In this document: positions 46,314 through 56,772 of the stretch, in pieces | How positions within the stretch are numbered: the stretch's first letter is position 1 | Layout: the number at the start of each line of letters is the position of its first letter | Assembly (NCBI GenBank): GCA_036873755.1 | Contig: JAVTVY010045404.1 | Location: 147,919-211,918, forward strand | Length of the DNA: 64,000 nt | Source: Hanleya hanleyi | Lineage: Eukaryota > Mollusca > Polyplacophora > Lepidopleurida > Hanleyidae | Reading direction: 5' to 3' | The notes under the pieces: generated by a model | Seen by the model: the letters and a program-made list of their open reading frames with translations, nothing else | Databases searched by the model: none | What the model was told of the DNA's origin: nothing | Position numbers and translations under genes: made by a program

Positions 46314-46517
46314 AAATACGTTGGTTGAACGTCGGGGGTTTTCCCGAGCGTGGGCGGGTATTTTTCTATAGAAAAGGACAGTCTTCAAAGGTCGTGTCGT
46401 ACGTCGGCATGGCAACGATTTTGTGCAATTGTCATTGGCGGGTGAAAAATACGTTGGTAGAACGTCGGGGGTTTTCCCGAACGTGGGCGGGTATTTTTCT
46501 ATAAAAAAGGACAGTTT
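46314..46517 (+). promoter_or_regulatory. Duplicated TATA promoter module before the Polinton polymerase
   Basis: Two ~70-bp copies, 46,314-46,384 and 46,447-46,517, are 133 bases apart and nearly identical: AAATACGTTGGT, GAACGTCGGGGGTTTTCCCG, GTGGGCGGGTATTTTTCTAT, AAAAGGACAGT. The second has TATAAAAAA at 46,500, about 100 bases before the polymerase ATG. GGGGGTTTTCCCG is a partial palindrome resembling a Rel/NF-kB site. Confidence 0.6.
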
Positions 46518-46603
46518 TCGAGATCTGTATCCATTTTCTCAATGTCTAGGCGAAGCCCTGTTACGCAATAATACGAATATTATTCTACACGCTGTGTACA
46601 AAC

Positions 46604-49600
46604 ATGCAACGATCACCGTTCGCCTGTTCACCCACTGCTGAGGGCAATTTTACCACAGATCCTGACGACCCGCCTATAGAAATACTACCGAGACAACAAG
46701 ATGTGCGTACAATCTATCAACGAAACTGGCCTACGATCAAGCGCTGCTTTCATCGGCATCGCCCGATATTGGACTTATACAATTTTCGGTTAGAGGAAAA
46801 CACCCGTCTCCCCCACTACGCCTATACTATTTTCGAGGACCAAGCCACAGCGTTCAAATTAAATCTCACCTTTGGGTATTTATTACGGCATAAAGAGACA
46901 GATCAGCTCCGGTACTTTTACCCCAGTAACAATACCCTGGTGTTCGAGCAGCCTTTCACCATTACCGATCGCCCGTCCCTGGACACAGTACTGGACCAAC
47001 TTGAAAGCTTGGATAGTTTGGACTGGACTAGACAACAACGCCCCGACACCAAATGGCAGGTGGAGATGACGACCAATGTTACGTTTTACGTCACTAAAAT
47101 GATCGACCACCCAATCGGCGCCCCCATCCATCTCCCGGCCTGGTTGAAACACAGAGAAGGCATGCACGCTTTAGTAGGTGGAAACCATGGGCCGTACACC
47201 GATCAGAAATGTTTATTTCGCTGCCTGGCTTTCCATCTCAACAAATGTCCACCCAAACATTGTGATAAATTGGCCAACTGCTATTGGGAAAAATACTTAC
47301 GTGAGCAGAACATGAAATATCGGGACTTTCGCGGGGTCCCGTTATCACAACTGGATGTGGTGGAACATTTATTCCACGTCAATATTGTCGTGTATAGTCT
47401 AGCCCAACACGTGGATGAGGACAACAGTGACGCCCCACAACTTACAGCCCGACTCGTACAGCGTTCCGAGGAGAAATACGACACAACCATGACATTGAAT
47501 TTGTACCACACGGACACGGGCGGGCATTTTTCGTACATCACGGACATCAACAGGTATGCCCAGTCATACAGTTGTAATAAACGCCATCGCGTGTTTGACA
47601 AGTCCAACCACTTACACCGTCACGAGAAAACCTGTGATCAGACCACCAAACGAAAATTCCCCGGCGGCGTATTTCACAACACGGCCACCATCTTTGAAGA
47701 CCTGGCAGATGAAGGTATTGCCGTCCCCATGGACCACCGTTATTTCCCGTACCGAGCCTGCTATGATTTTGAAGCCCTATTAGAGCCCATGGAAAAGGTA
47801 TCGGCCAAAACGCAATGGACCCAGCGTCACATTCCCTTGAGTGTGAGTATTCACACCAACGTACCCGGGTATGAGACCGCTCCGGTGTGTTTCGTGTCTA
47901 ACGGGGACCCCCATGAACTGATTACACGAATGATGGACTACATGTACCTGGAAACCCTCACCCTATCTCGCCAAAGCTGGAAATGTGAAATGCATCATTA
48001 AGAAGACCCACAACCACGTCGCCCTATCCACGACTTCACTGCGATTCTTAGACGTACGGAATTACCTGGCGCCGAATTACAGCTATGACCAGTGGGTGAA
48101 AGCCTACGACTGCGCGGGGAGGAAAAGTTGCTTTCCATACAACTACATGACGAATCTCGAGCGTTTGGACGAACCGCAACTTCCACCTCAGGAGGCCTTC
48201 TATAACGAACTCAAAGGAGAAAGATTATCTGACGCCCTGTATACCGAACTGCAACAGGTATGGGTCCGTGAAGGTATGCAAACTCTCCGGAATTTCCTCG
48301 TCTATTACAACAATCTGGATGTCGTCCCATTTCTGGAAGCTACCGACAAAATGGCCGCCTTCTACCGAGATATGGGTGTCGACGTATTCAAAGACTGTGT
48401 AAGCATCCCCGGTCTGACCCTGCGGTATCTGTTCCAGGATTTACTCACTTTCTTCGCTCTCATCGAACAGAAAAACGCCAACATGTTTGACTGTTTGGAA
48501 GGAAATATCGTAGGCGGCCCCAGTATTATATTCCATCGGTACCATGAGAAAGAGTTGACTCGTATCCGGGGAGAAAAACTGTGTGAGAAAATCATTGGAT
48601 TCGACGCCAATGCCCTCTACTTATCGTGTTTGAGTAAACCCATGCCGGCCGGTCATTATACGCGGTGGCTCCCCGAGGGGCGGGAATTCAAAGCCCAACG
48701 ATCTACAAAACATCAAGCAGAACAATGGCTGGATTGGGAAAGTCAGCGACGCGGCGTCACTATCCGTCACCAAGGCAACCACACGAAAAAACGGATTGGA
48801 GATCGGCGCCTTCCCGTGAACGGATTTGCTATCATTAATACAATACCGACCGTGTTCCAGTTCCACGGCTGTTATTGGCACGGCCATGAGTGTTCGTTCG
48901 CGGGTGGGCGCTATAACGAGCGCCGTGGACTGACCCCGGCCGCCTTACGTCAAGAAGTACAGCAGAATGCTGACTACATTCGAGGGCTGGGCTACGACTA
49001 TCTACAACTATGGGAATGTGAGTTCCACCACATGCAACGCCGTCAACCTGAGTTATATTCTTTCCTACACGCCCACGACCGGCTGCTGGATTACCAGACT
49101 GTCATCACCATGACCGACATCCTACACACTGTTGAGACGGGAGAACTCTATGGATTCGTGGAATGTGATCTGCACGTCCCAGACCACTTGAAAGACACGT
49201 TTGGCGAATGTCCACCCATCTTCAAAAACACCGAGGTGAGTCGAGAGGATATCGGGGGCCATATGCGCGCATACGCGGAAGAACACGACTACCTAACACG
49301 ACCGCGGCGTATGTTGATCGGTAGTATGTGGGCCAAACAATTTTGCTCGGTACCCCTCTGCTTCAGTGGTATATGAGGCACGGACTGGAAATTAGCAAAA
49401 TATACCAAGTCATGGAATTCACACCCGAGGCTTGTTTCGAGAAGTTCGCGAACGACGTGACTACCGCCCGTCGCCAAGGAGACGCCGACCCCAGTAAAGC
49501 CATCATCGCGGAAACAATGAAGTTGCTTGGCAACAGCGGATATGGAAAAACGGTAGCCAATCAGGACCGCCACGTCACCGTGAACATTTGTACCACGAAA

Positions 49601-50269
49601 CAAGCCCGCAAACGCCTGAATTCACCCCTATTCCGACGCATGGAGCTGATTGACGACACCACCTACGAAGTGACGTCAGACAAAAAGACCATCACATATA
49701 ACCTGCCGCTACAAATCGGGTGCATGGTGTACCAGCTGGCCAAACTGCGAATGCTGGAATTCATCTATGATTTCATGGGAGTGTATTTCAACCAATCAGA
49801 CTGGCAATTGATGGAAATGGACACCGATTCGGCATACATGGCCGTCTCCAACCCGGACTGGGAATCGCTCGTGAAACCAGAACTACGAGCCCAGTATGAA
49901 GCGGAAAGAGATGAATGGCTACCGAGAAAAGACCACTACACCTACGACAAGCGAACGCCCGGCCTGTTCAAGTTAGAATGGAGCGGTGAGGCCATGATCG
50001 CTCTGTGTTCGAAAACATACTACTGCGATGGTGGAGACAACAACAAATTCAGCTGCAAAGGAGTCAGTCGACGCGACCCTAACATCACCAAAGCCCTATA
50101 ACTTGATGTACTCCAGAGCCAGACCAGTGCCGGTGGGATCAATAAAGGTTTCCGTATCATCGAGAACCAGATGCGCTCGTATACCCAGGAGCGGGACGCT
50201 TTCACGTACTTCTACCCCAAGCGCAAAGTGCTCTCCGATGATGTGACTACAACGTATCTGGACATTTAG
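46604..50269 (+). pseudogene. Protein-primed DNA polymerase B of a Maverick/Polinton (broken)
   Basis: ATG at 46,604. N-terminal block LFRCLAFHLNKCPPKHCDKL (~47,213), a Cys/His segment near 47,570-47,640, then Exo I YDFEALLEP (~47,762). Further on are the GFDANALYLS motif A (~48,598), the Cys/His FHGCYWHGHEC insert (~48,862), LLGNSGYGKT motif B (~49,523) and MDTDSAY motif C (49,817-49,837). The polymerase catalytic Asp residues are present. There are three breaks: a frame change at ~47,985, where an Exo II-type block expected from the family is missing; a second frame change at ~49,330; and an in-frame TAA at 50,099 with open sequence beyond to TAG at 50,267. The enzyme replicated the element's DNA in relatives. 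This copy cannot make a full protein unless the breaks are sequencing errors or spliced. Confidence 0.9.
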
Positions 50270-50366
50270 AGTGATAAATATGAACTTACACTACCACTGG
50301 ACTTTGTAATGTATATAATAAGAGGAACCGTTGTATATATGTTGTATAAACGCTAAAGCGGACATT

Positions 50367-50600
50367 GCGGATATTCCACTGGACTGTTATAATAAGGGAA
50401 AATAACTGATGTATATATGTTCTATAAACGCTAACGCTGACATTGCGGATATTCCACTGGACTGTTATAATAAGGGGAAATAACTGATGTATCTATGTTC
50501 TATGAACGCTGAAGCTGACACTGCGGATATTCCACTGGACTGTTATAATAAGGGGAAATAACTGATGTATCTATGTTGTGTTCTCTGTAATAAAATGTGT
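50367..50600. repeat. ~78-bp tandem repeats at the inner edge of the right TIR
   Basis: GCGGATATTCCACTGGACTG, TTATAATAAGG and TATGTTCTAT recur at 50,367, 50,445 and 50,523. The left TIR has only about one and a half of these units, so the two ends differ by unit number. Confidence 0.75.
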
Positions 50601-50963
50601 TCTTGCATACAACATTGTGAGTTTGGGTTGTTTTGTATACCGTAGTTAACCATTTGAAAGAGCTAATTGGGTGGTATTGACCTTGATGGCTGGTATATAT
50701 GGTCAGGTGCCTCGTTGCCCCTGGTGGCAAAAACAAAGGGGAGATAATCCCACAGTGACCTTTTGACCCGGATGTGATCTGTGACCCCGGATGTCACGTG
50801 ACCGGATGTGACTTTATAGCGCCTTCAATTTGATAAGTAGTAAAAGGGCAAATTGGGGCCTATTTAGGGGCAGAAATGTGCGAATCAGGGGAAACAACCA
50901 GGAATTGTTCAAACAGAGTTATCTGCCCCTAAATGGGACTCAATTTGCCCTTTATATACTACT
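50463..50963. repeat. Right terminal inverted repeat of the Polinton
   Basis: Reverse-complement partner of 43,241-43,742. The outer end ...TTTATATACTACT is followed by the ACGGGC target copy (50,964-50,969). Confidence 0.9.
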
Positions 50964-51244
50964 ACGGGCGATAACTGCGCGAGACCGTGTGACATTGCCT
51001 CTGCCGTGTGACGTCAGCGCGTGATCTTGTGATAGAGGCGCGAGATCGTGGGACATCACACTGACGAGCTGTTGTTTCATAAGACATCGAGAATTGCGGA
51101 ATATCACGTGACGGTGTCTCAACCAATTAAAATAAAAATTAAAAATACGCAGTGAGGTATAATAAATGCAGTTATTGCATTCTACTGGTCAGTCCGAGGA
51201 TTGCCTGTGTACCATTCCTCGGACCAGTTGAGATATTTTAATAC

Positions 51245-51574
51245 CTTTGGCGGGCCAATATATGGATACATATACGCCGTCTCGAGTAACGTAGCATTCC
51301 GTACATTTTCTTCATCCCCTCTTGTGTGGTTGACACGATTCTGAGCACAAGGCATAGTGGACCTGCAGCTTCCACGTTTGACACCACAGTAACAATCTAT
51401 CGCCTCCATGTGAACTAAGTCACTCACAATACAGACAGTCTCAATGAAATGACTGGTTTGGACGTGTGGTCTGACAACCTCAGTCCCTATGCCCATCAGT
51501 GTTACGCTAGACAGAAGCATAAGCGGTACTAACGCATTGATACCCAGTCTCTGCAACCGTCTGGTACACGACAT
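51245..51574 (-). CDS. BK-channel beta-subunit-like protein, first exon B
   Basis: ATG at 51,574 begins a short cytosolic start and one membrane segment (INALVPLMLLSSVTLMGIG). A Cys-rich extracellular part follows: VVRPHVQTSHFIETVCIVSD, CYCGVKRGSC, MPCAQNRVNH and NATLLETAYMY. It ends at GPPK with a donor AAAG|GTATTA, phase 0. KCNMB subunits begin in the same way: short N-tail, TM1, then Cys residues in a loop ending near ...C.QV.V... and LL..E. The matching phase-0 acceptor is at 41,288, across the Polinton. N-glycosylation sites NHT and NAT fit an extracellular loop. About 30 residues per paralogous block match exon A at 56,772. Confidence 0.6.
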
Positions 51575-52034
51575 ATTGAGCTCTTGTGGCAGTGTGTATC
51601 AGCGTATGTTGTTGCTATCTAGAAACCGTATTTGTGCTGCGGTTGTTCTGAAACGTTCCAATCTCGTTACGTGTTTATAGGACGTTATGTCAAACGGCCA
51701 ACGCCGCCCTGTTCATCTGTATGTTATGTGTGCCTGTCGGCGCCCTAACATTAGCTTTCTATGTACGTAAAACTACTTGTAAAACTATGAATACCGAGAC
51801 ACTATATAAATCCATACAATATCTTCATTGGTGGACACCGCTTGTAAACAGTTTGACATATGAAACACCATAAAGACCCCGAACAATGCGGATAATAACC
51901 GCAACATATACGTAGGTAAATGTGCAGACCTTTTCGTACTATTTCCAGAGTATTTAGTCAGTCAAAATGCAGTTATTTACCTTTTATCTATATTATAGGG
52001 AAGCTGATGAAAGTAGGTGCTTAGCCGAGGGCTA
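51575..52034. other. Upstream of exon B; promoter region or intron
   Basis: No clear TATA box or exon. If exon A at 56.8 kb belongs to the same transcript unit, this is intron. Confidence 0.3.
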
Positions 52035-52038
52035 TTAA

Positions 52039-52494
52039 CCCTAGCAGATCTTATGGCCTTCCCTTCCAAACTGTCTGTGCTATCTCCGGAAAGTCATATT
52101 ATTGAGAGATGACACTCCGTGACTGTAACTTTTCATATTGGGGTAATTTTTAGCCTATTGGCATAGCCCCCGGGTCGACGATCAAGAATAAATTCAAGAT
52201 GACGGCCACGTGGAGTACGGAGAAAGTGATATTTTCGTCATTTTTCTTCAAAATTTCTGCTTTCTTACGAGGAATAGTGGGCAAAAACTATTTTATTTCA
52301 CATCAGATTAATAGTTATTAATTTTTCACCGATGTTTTTTTTTTTTTTTTTTTTTACATTTTATGGTAGAGCTTGACTCAAAGGTATAGTATGGTAAGGT
52401 TCAGCTCCCAAGGACAAGAGGTGAAAAAAATAATTAGGCGGTCGAAATCCCCCCAAGGCCTGTACCGGTCCATAAAAGCCAAGGCCAGATAAGG
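52039..52494. mobile_element. TTAA-targeted MITE, copy 7 (456 bp, TTAA on both sides)
   Basis: TTAA at 52,035-52,038 and 52,495-52,498. Starts CCCTAGCAGATC and ends AGGCCAGATAAGG. The interior matches copies 2 and 3: CTATCTCCGGAAAGTCA, GAGAGATGACACTCCGTGAC, AAGATGACGGCCACGTGGAG and GAGCTTGACTCAAAGGTATA. The intact double target supports the TTAA rule for the family. Confidence 0.8.
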
Positions 52495-52504
52495 TTAACC
52501 ACTA

Positions 52505-53803
52505 GGCCTTTCGTTTTTTATTTGTTGGTTCACGGATCCGCCGACTCACTTTTTCCGAAAAGTGGAAAAAAAAATCAAGATTTTGTCCTTTTTTATTTCC
52601 GCCGACGTACAAATTTGCTACTGACCTTATTTTTATATCCTCTGATAAAAAAAATCACAATTCTCGACAGGATGACTCAGTGGAAAGGCTGAGGTATACA
52701 AAAATATATACTGTCGAAGAGTGAAACTTTAGACACGAGGTATCTGTAGACATCGCGCATCCATTTTGGACCTTTCAAGGGAGATAATTCTGCAAAGTTG
52801 CTGTGGCGCGCTGTCACAAAATGGCGGGATGGATGGCGGGCAGTTTTTACATCTGTGTCGTCGTAAAGAAAGGGGCGGATGTCAAAACTAGATCTTTTCA
52901 GCAATGTAACGAGCGGCAGCGATACTGTTGGGGACATCGTCTGCAAATGTATTACGTCGGCTGACACGCTTTCCTCCGTGAAGTCGTCAAAACATGAAGA
53001 TGGTGCCGTCTCTGAATGTGACCTGTCTAACCCGATGTCAGTGTTGCACTCCTTCCGGAGTAAATTCCTTCAAGTTATCCGATCTGACAAGGACGCCAGA
53101 CCCAGGTGAGCTGTTCCATTATGATGGATATGGCGAAGAGAAGAGATGCCCTCCTGAATGAAAGGTCACGATCTTCATACATTCGCTTTTCGTAACCCCC
53201 AATATTATAGGGGGCCTATATTTCGTGATTTAAGGGCCATGGGTGGTAGCATGTTGTTGATGCCGAATCTTGTATTTTTCACAGCCGAAAGGACGTCCAT
53301 TTTTATAAATAAAATGTTCGAAACTTTTGTACAATTAGTCAACAGGAAAAGTACTGAGTACTTTTTAACTCTGAGTAAATACAGATATCTTGCAGATACA
53401 ACAACATGCCCCCAATTTGGACCAATAATTATTTACAAGTTCAGAAACTGTGGTCAGTACTAAATACAACTTCACAAACTCTGGTCATCAAAAGTTTTCT
53501 TTTGAGAGGATGTTGAAAAAAGACAGCAAAACCAGAGGAGTCTTGTCTTGTCAAACCACTTTGAAGACATCAATGTCCTTTCATTGAACATGCCACAAAG
53601 TGGATATATTTTTTTTCTGTGACTTCTACATGCTATTATACATGTACACCCAGTGTTACAACTGTATTCGGCTGTATCGAAGTTATTACACTATGAGTGT
53701 AATTTTGTGTATATGTGAGAGTGTGTTGTTTCCCCCCCCCTCCTGTCGACCTGGTTTTTTCATCACTCAGATCCGTGAACCAACAAATAAAAAACAAAAG
53801 GCC
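52505..53803. mobile_element. Inverted-repeat element carrying an exon (1,299 bp)
   Basis: The left end GGCCTTTCGTTTTTTATTTG continues TTGGTTCACGGATC. The right end is its reverse complement (53,770-53,803) with two differences. Flanks are CTA (52,502-52,504) and TTA (53,804-53,806), compatible with a 3-bp TWA target as in Harbinger-type elements. No transposase is visible; the interior holds a coding exon and AT-rich DNA. Confidence 0.7.
52879..53105 (+). CDS. Putative first coding exon of unknown gene, inside a TIR element
   Basis: ATG opens a 75-codon frame reading MSKLDLFSNVTSGSDTVGDI, then CKCITSADTLSSVKSSKHED, then SVLHSFRSKFLQVIRSDKD. It ends at CCCAG|GTGAGC, a strong splice donor. 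Composition is that of a real, partly disordered N-terminus. No next exon is found before 64 kb. An alternative ATG in better context (AAAATGGCGGG at 52,826) uses another frame that soon stops. The family is not recognised. Confidence 0.35.
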
Positions 53804-53904
53804 TTATGGGTGACGGAGAGTTGGCGTGCACTTGTTGGTTCTCGCCCGTACACTCTGGTGGAATGGATGTTTACCTCAACAATGTCAACATAAAAGTGAA
53901 ATAC

Positions 53905-54999
53905 TACGGAAGCGTATTAGTGCCAGTGTGAAAAAAAAAATCCGAGATTTATCTCCTAATTAGGACTTATTATCTCCTAGTTAGGAGTTATCTCCTAATT
54001 AGGACTTATCTCCTAATTAGGACTTATCTCCTAATTAGGAGAAATTATCTCCTAATTAGGAGAAAATTATCTCCTAATTAGGACTTATCTCCTAATTAGG
54101 TGAAAATTATCTTCTAATTAGGACTCATTATAGCTGTGTGCATAACGATCGAATAAATAAAATCGACGAATATGTATGGAAGAAGGATATGGCCGTTTCG
54201 AAAACTCGCTTCCTCGCCTTTAATTTCATAGGGCGGGGATGCGGAATTGCGGAAGGATGAAGTGACAGAGCGAGACTGCGAGATTGCGAGACAGCGAGAG
54301 AGCGATGCAATAGAGCGAGAGAGTGAAGCGAGAGGGAAAGACTAATTGACCGCGCAACCTGGCTCCCGTGCTTTGTTCTTTGGCAAGATCGCCCCCCCCC
54401 CCTCCCTTGCAATCTCACTGATTCGCTCTCTCGCATCCTCGCGGTCTCGCCAACTCGCTACATCACAAACTTCCAGTCTCGCAATCTCGCTGTCTCTCTC
54501 TAACTCACAATTTGCAAATTTACCAACTTGTACACTATTTTTTCCTCATTTTATCATTATACAACACAAGTCTTACAAGAGCGAGTTAGCGATTTTGCAT
54601 TGTTAAATCAGGTTCGTTCTCTCGCTCCCTCGCTTTGTTCTCTCCCCATCTCACAATCTCGTAACCTCGTTCTGTCACTTCACTCTCTCGCAACCTCGCT
54701 GTCTCGCACTAAGGTAATGAAGGCGAGGTAACGAGGTTGCGAAATGGCCTTATCCGGCTTCCATAAATACATGTATGTATACCGGTTTTGTCGAGATAAG
54801 TATCATCTTCGGAAATTTGCAGTCCGAGATTTATCTCCTAATTAGGAGATAATAAGTCCTAATTAGGAGATAATTTTCTCCTAATTAGGAGATAATAAGT
54901 CATAATTAGGGGATAAGTCCTAATTAGGAGATAATTTTCTCTTAATTAGGAGATAAATCTCGGATTTTATTTTCACACTGGCACTAATACGCTTCCGTA
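53905..54999. mobile_element. Element with TCCTAATTAGGA palindrome arrays in its ends (1,095 bp)
   Basis: Ends TACGGAAGCGTATTAGTGCC and its exact reverse complement, continuing AGTGTGAAAA...ATCCGAGATTTATCTCC. They are flanked on both sides by AAATAC (53,899-53,904 and 55,000-55,005). Inward, each arm (about 200 and 150 bp) is made of repeated TCTCCTAATTAGGA(C/G) units. A second, inner inverted pair (TATGGAAG...GATATGGCC near 54,175 and GGCCTTATCCGGCTTCCATA near 54,750) surrounds a CTCGC-rich low-complexity core. Non-coding. Confidence 0.8.
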
Positions 55000-55005
55000 A
55001 AATAC

Positions 55006-56450
55006 TAGTCCAGTGCATATGACCTAGTTACATGTACAGCGTGATCAAGCAACCTGTAACCATTTCGGTCATCTATACGCGGTAAGACTGACCCTGGGAT
55101 CGTGTGTATCCATTTCAGACTACTTTTGGCAATTGCAAGAGGGACTTTCCATAAATCAATACCACATGACTTCGTCAGCCAATCCGCTAAAGTCTACCGA
55201 CGTAACCCCAACGTAACCCGCCATTTTCGAGTCATGTGATGATCTACTTATTCAAAATTACAGGTCTACCACACCTCTTGGATGATACGAAAGTTATTCA
55301 TACCTATATATTTTGTAAGCCCAGGCAATATCTGTTTCCGAGGTATGTATGAAAACCTGTAATTTAGCAGAGTTTTCGAGTCTGTTCTCCGCCGGATGAA
55401 GGCCGAACAGAATCCGGTAAAACACCGGATATCGCTCCGCGATAATGGAGACACACGATTCGCAAGCCATCTTATGGATGGCGAAGTGTACGCAAATGCG
55501 TGATCAAGGGCAAGGCGGTCTTGGCTATTGCACATGTATTGAGGTCACATAATATTATCAGCCGATAAACCATGTATATTATACGAGTGAGCGTGTCGTG
55601 GCCGAAGTAGTTAGAGTGTTTGACTCTGACCCGGAGTGCTAGAGCTGGCGTGGGTTCGCCCCTCGCCAGTGACCGCTTACATATATACTCGCCTATTCAC
55701 ACGGCGCTGGACTGATTCGGTGTCCAGGGTAATATGGACTGATGGTGGAACTAGTTGCTACGCTAGACCTTCGCCAGCGGAGGCACTTGGGGAATAAAGT
55801 ACCTGGGTGTCTTTCAGTGACCGCTATATAAATCCACTCACAGTAGTACATCGCATACACCGTTAGGAAGCTCACATGGTTAGACTGTCACAGCACTTTC
55901 AGGATAGTAGTTCGTCCAATTGTAGAATTGTATAAATGTTCACTTCACAGCACGATAGTTGAGCTATAAATGTTGAGTGGTTCCGATTGATTGTATATTA
56001 ATATGTACTCCTATACGGAGGTGCTCCTATATAGAGGAGGGATTTACCTACTGAACTGAACTGAACTGATGGCCCAGGCAGTGTGCAGTCGTCTAGATCA
56101 CACGTCCTTATTATTCGTTTCGATTCTCATGTGCCTTAAAATGATTTCGAAGATCCTGCATTTCTGCGAATTGTCCGGATGAGATGTTAAGTAATCTCGA
56201 AATATATTTTCTATTAAGTCTCTGGCTATCCCACCTTTTTTCGAAAAGAATGCTGCACCCATGTACGCCTATATTTGAACCATTTGCTATCACAAAATCA
56301 TATGACTTCGGAACCAAGATCTACCGATTCCCAATATAAAACAAAACCATTCTTACTTATTCAACACCTTTACATGTACGTGACATTAAATATTTAGGAC
56401 TGAAGAAATTTATGTCGCATTTTCCGTCAATGCTTCCATATTCTTGGCAA
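55006..56450. other. Mostly non-coding; tRNA-like SINE head at 55,595-55,680
   Basis: GTGGCCGAAGTAGTTAGAGT (box A-like) and GTGGGTTCGCCCCTC (box B-like) at 55,599-55,665 mark a tRNA-derived SINE. A related tail may follow to ~55,880. A minus-strand 68-residue frame at 56,111-56,317 is unrecognised. If the beta-subunit-like exon A is used, this is its intron. Confidence 0.45.
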
Positions 56451-56457
56451 TATTTAC

Positions 56458-56772
56458 CTTTCGCTGACGAACACGTGTATACGCGAACGCCGTCTCAAGT
56501 AGCGTGGCATTCTTTTCAGTTCTTCCATTTGCTGTTGGATAGTTGACACGAATCTGAACGCAGTTCGTTATGGAGGAGCACCTGCCACCGCACCTGCATT
56601 CCATCAGACCCATGCGAATAATGTCGCTCACGGTGCATACTGTGGCTATGAACTTGTGGGTTCGGATATACGGTTTAACTACATCCATTCCAACAATATA
56701 CAATGCTACAGGGGACAGAATCACAACGGTTATTAGAAATAATAACAATGTAGTCGCTTTGGAGCACTCCAT
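56458..56772 (-). CDS. BK-channel beta-subunit-like protein, first exon A (paralogue)
   Basis: ATG at 56,772 gives MECSKATTLLLFLITVVILS PVALYIVG (TM1). Then come VVKPYIRTHKFIATVCTVSD, CRCGGRCSSITNCVQIRVNY and KNATLLETAFAY, ending VRQRK at donor AAAG|GTAAAT, phase 0. It aligns along its length with exon B at 51,574, with the same Cys spacing, the same NATLLETA block and the same splice position. No separate terminal exon for it was found between 51.6 and 56.4 kb, so it may be an alternative first exon of one gene or a duplicate whose 3' part is lost or undetected. Confidence 0.6.

Larger units (their letters stand above)
43241..50963 (+). mobile_element. Maverick/Polinton-derived element, 7,723 bp, complete ends
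   Basis: The element is bounded by ~500-bp terminal inverted repeats starting AGTAGTATATAAAGGGCAAA and by a perfect 6-bp target duplication. In order inside are a (GGA)n tract, an array of ~160-bp repeats with NRF-1-like palindromes, a duplicated promoter module and one gene, a protein-primed family B DNA polymerase with broken frames. Autonomous Polintons are usually 15-20 kb and also carry a retroviral-type integrase, packaging ATPase, protease and capsid proteins. None of these is visible, so this is an internally deleted derivative that must have moved with help. Both ends and the target copy are intact, so the insertion looks fairly recent. It lies within the intron between 51,245 and 41,288. 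Confidence 0.9.

Noticed and set aside
46604..50269. Free virus or bacterial contamination in the assembly
   Set aside because: The polymerase lies within inverted repeats and a perfect 6-bp target copy in animal-type DNA, so it is an integrated element.
53158..53463. 101-residue ORF after the exon in the TIR element
   Set aside because: Low-complexity, no acceptor at the right phase, no domain.
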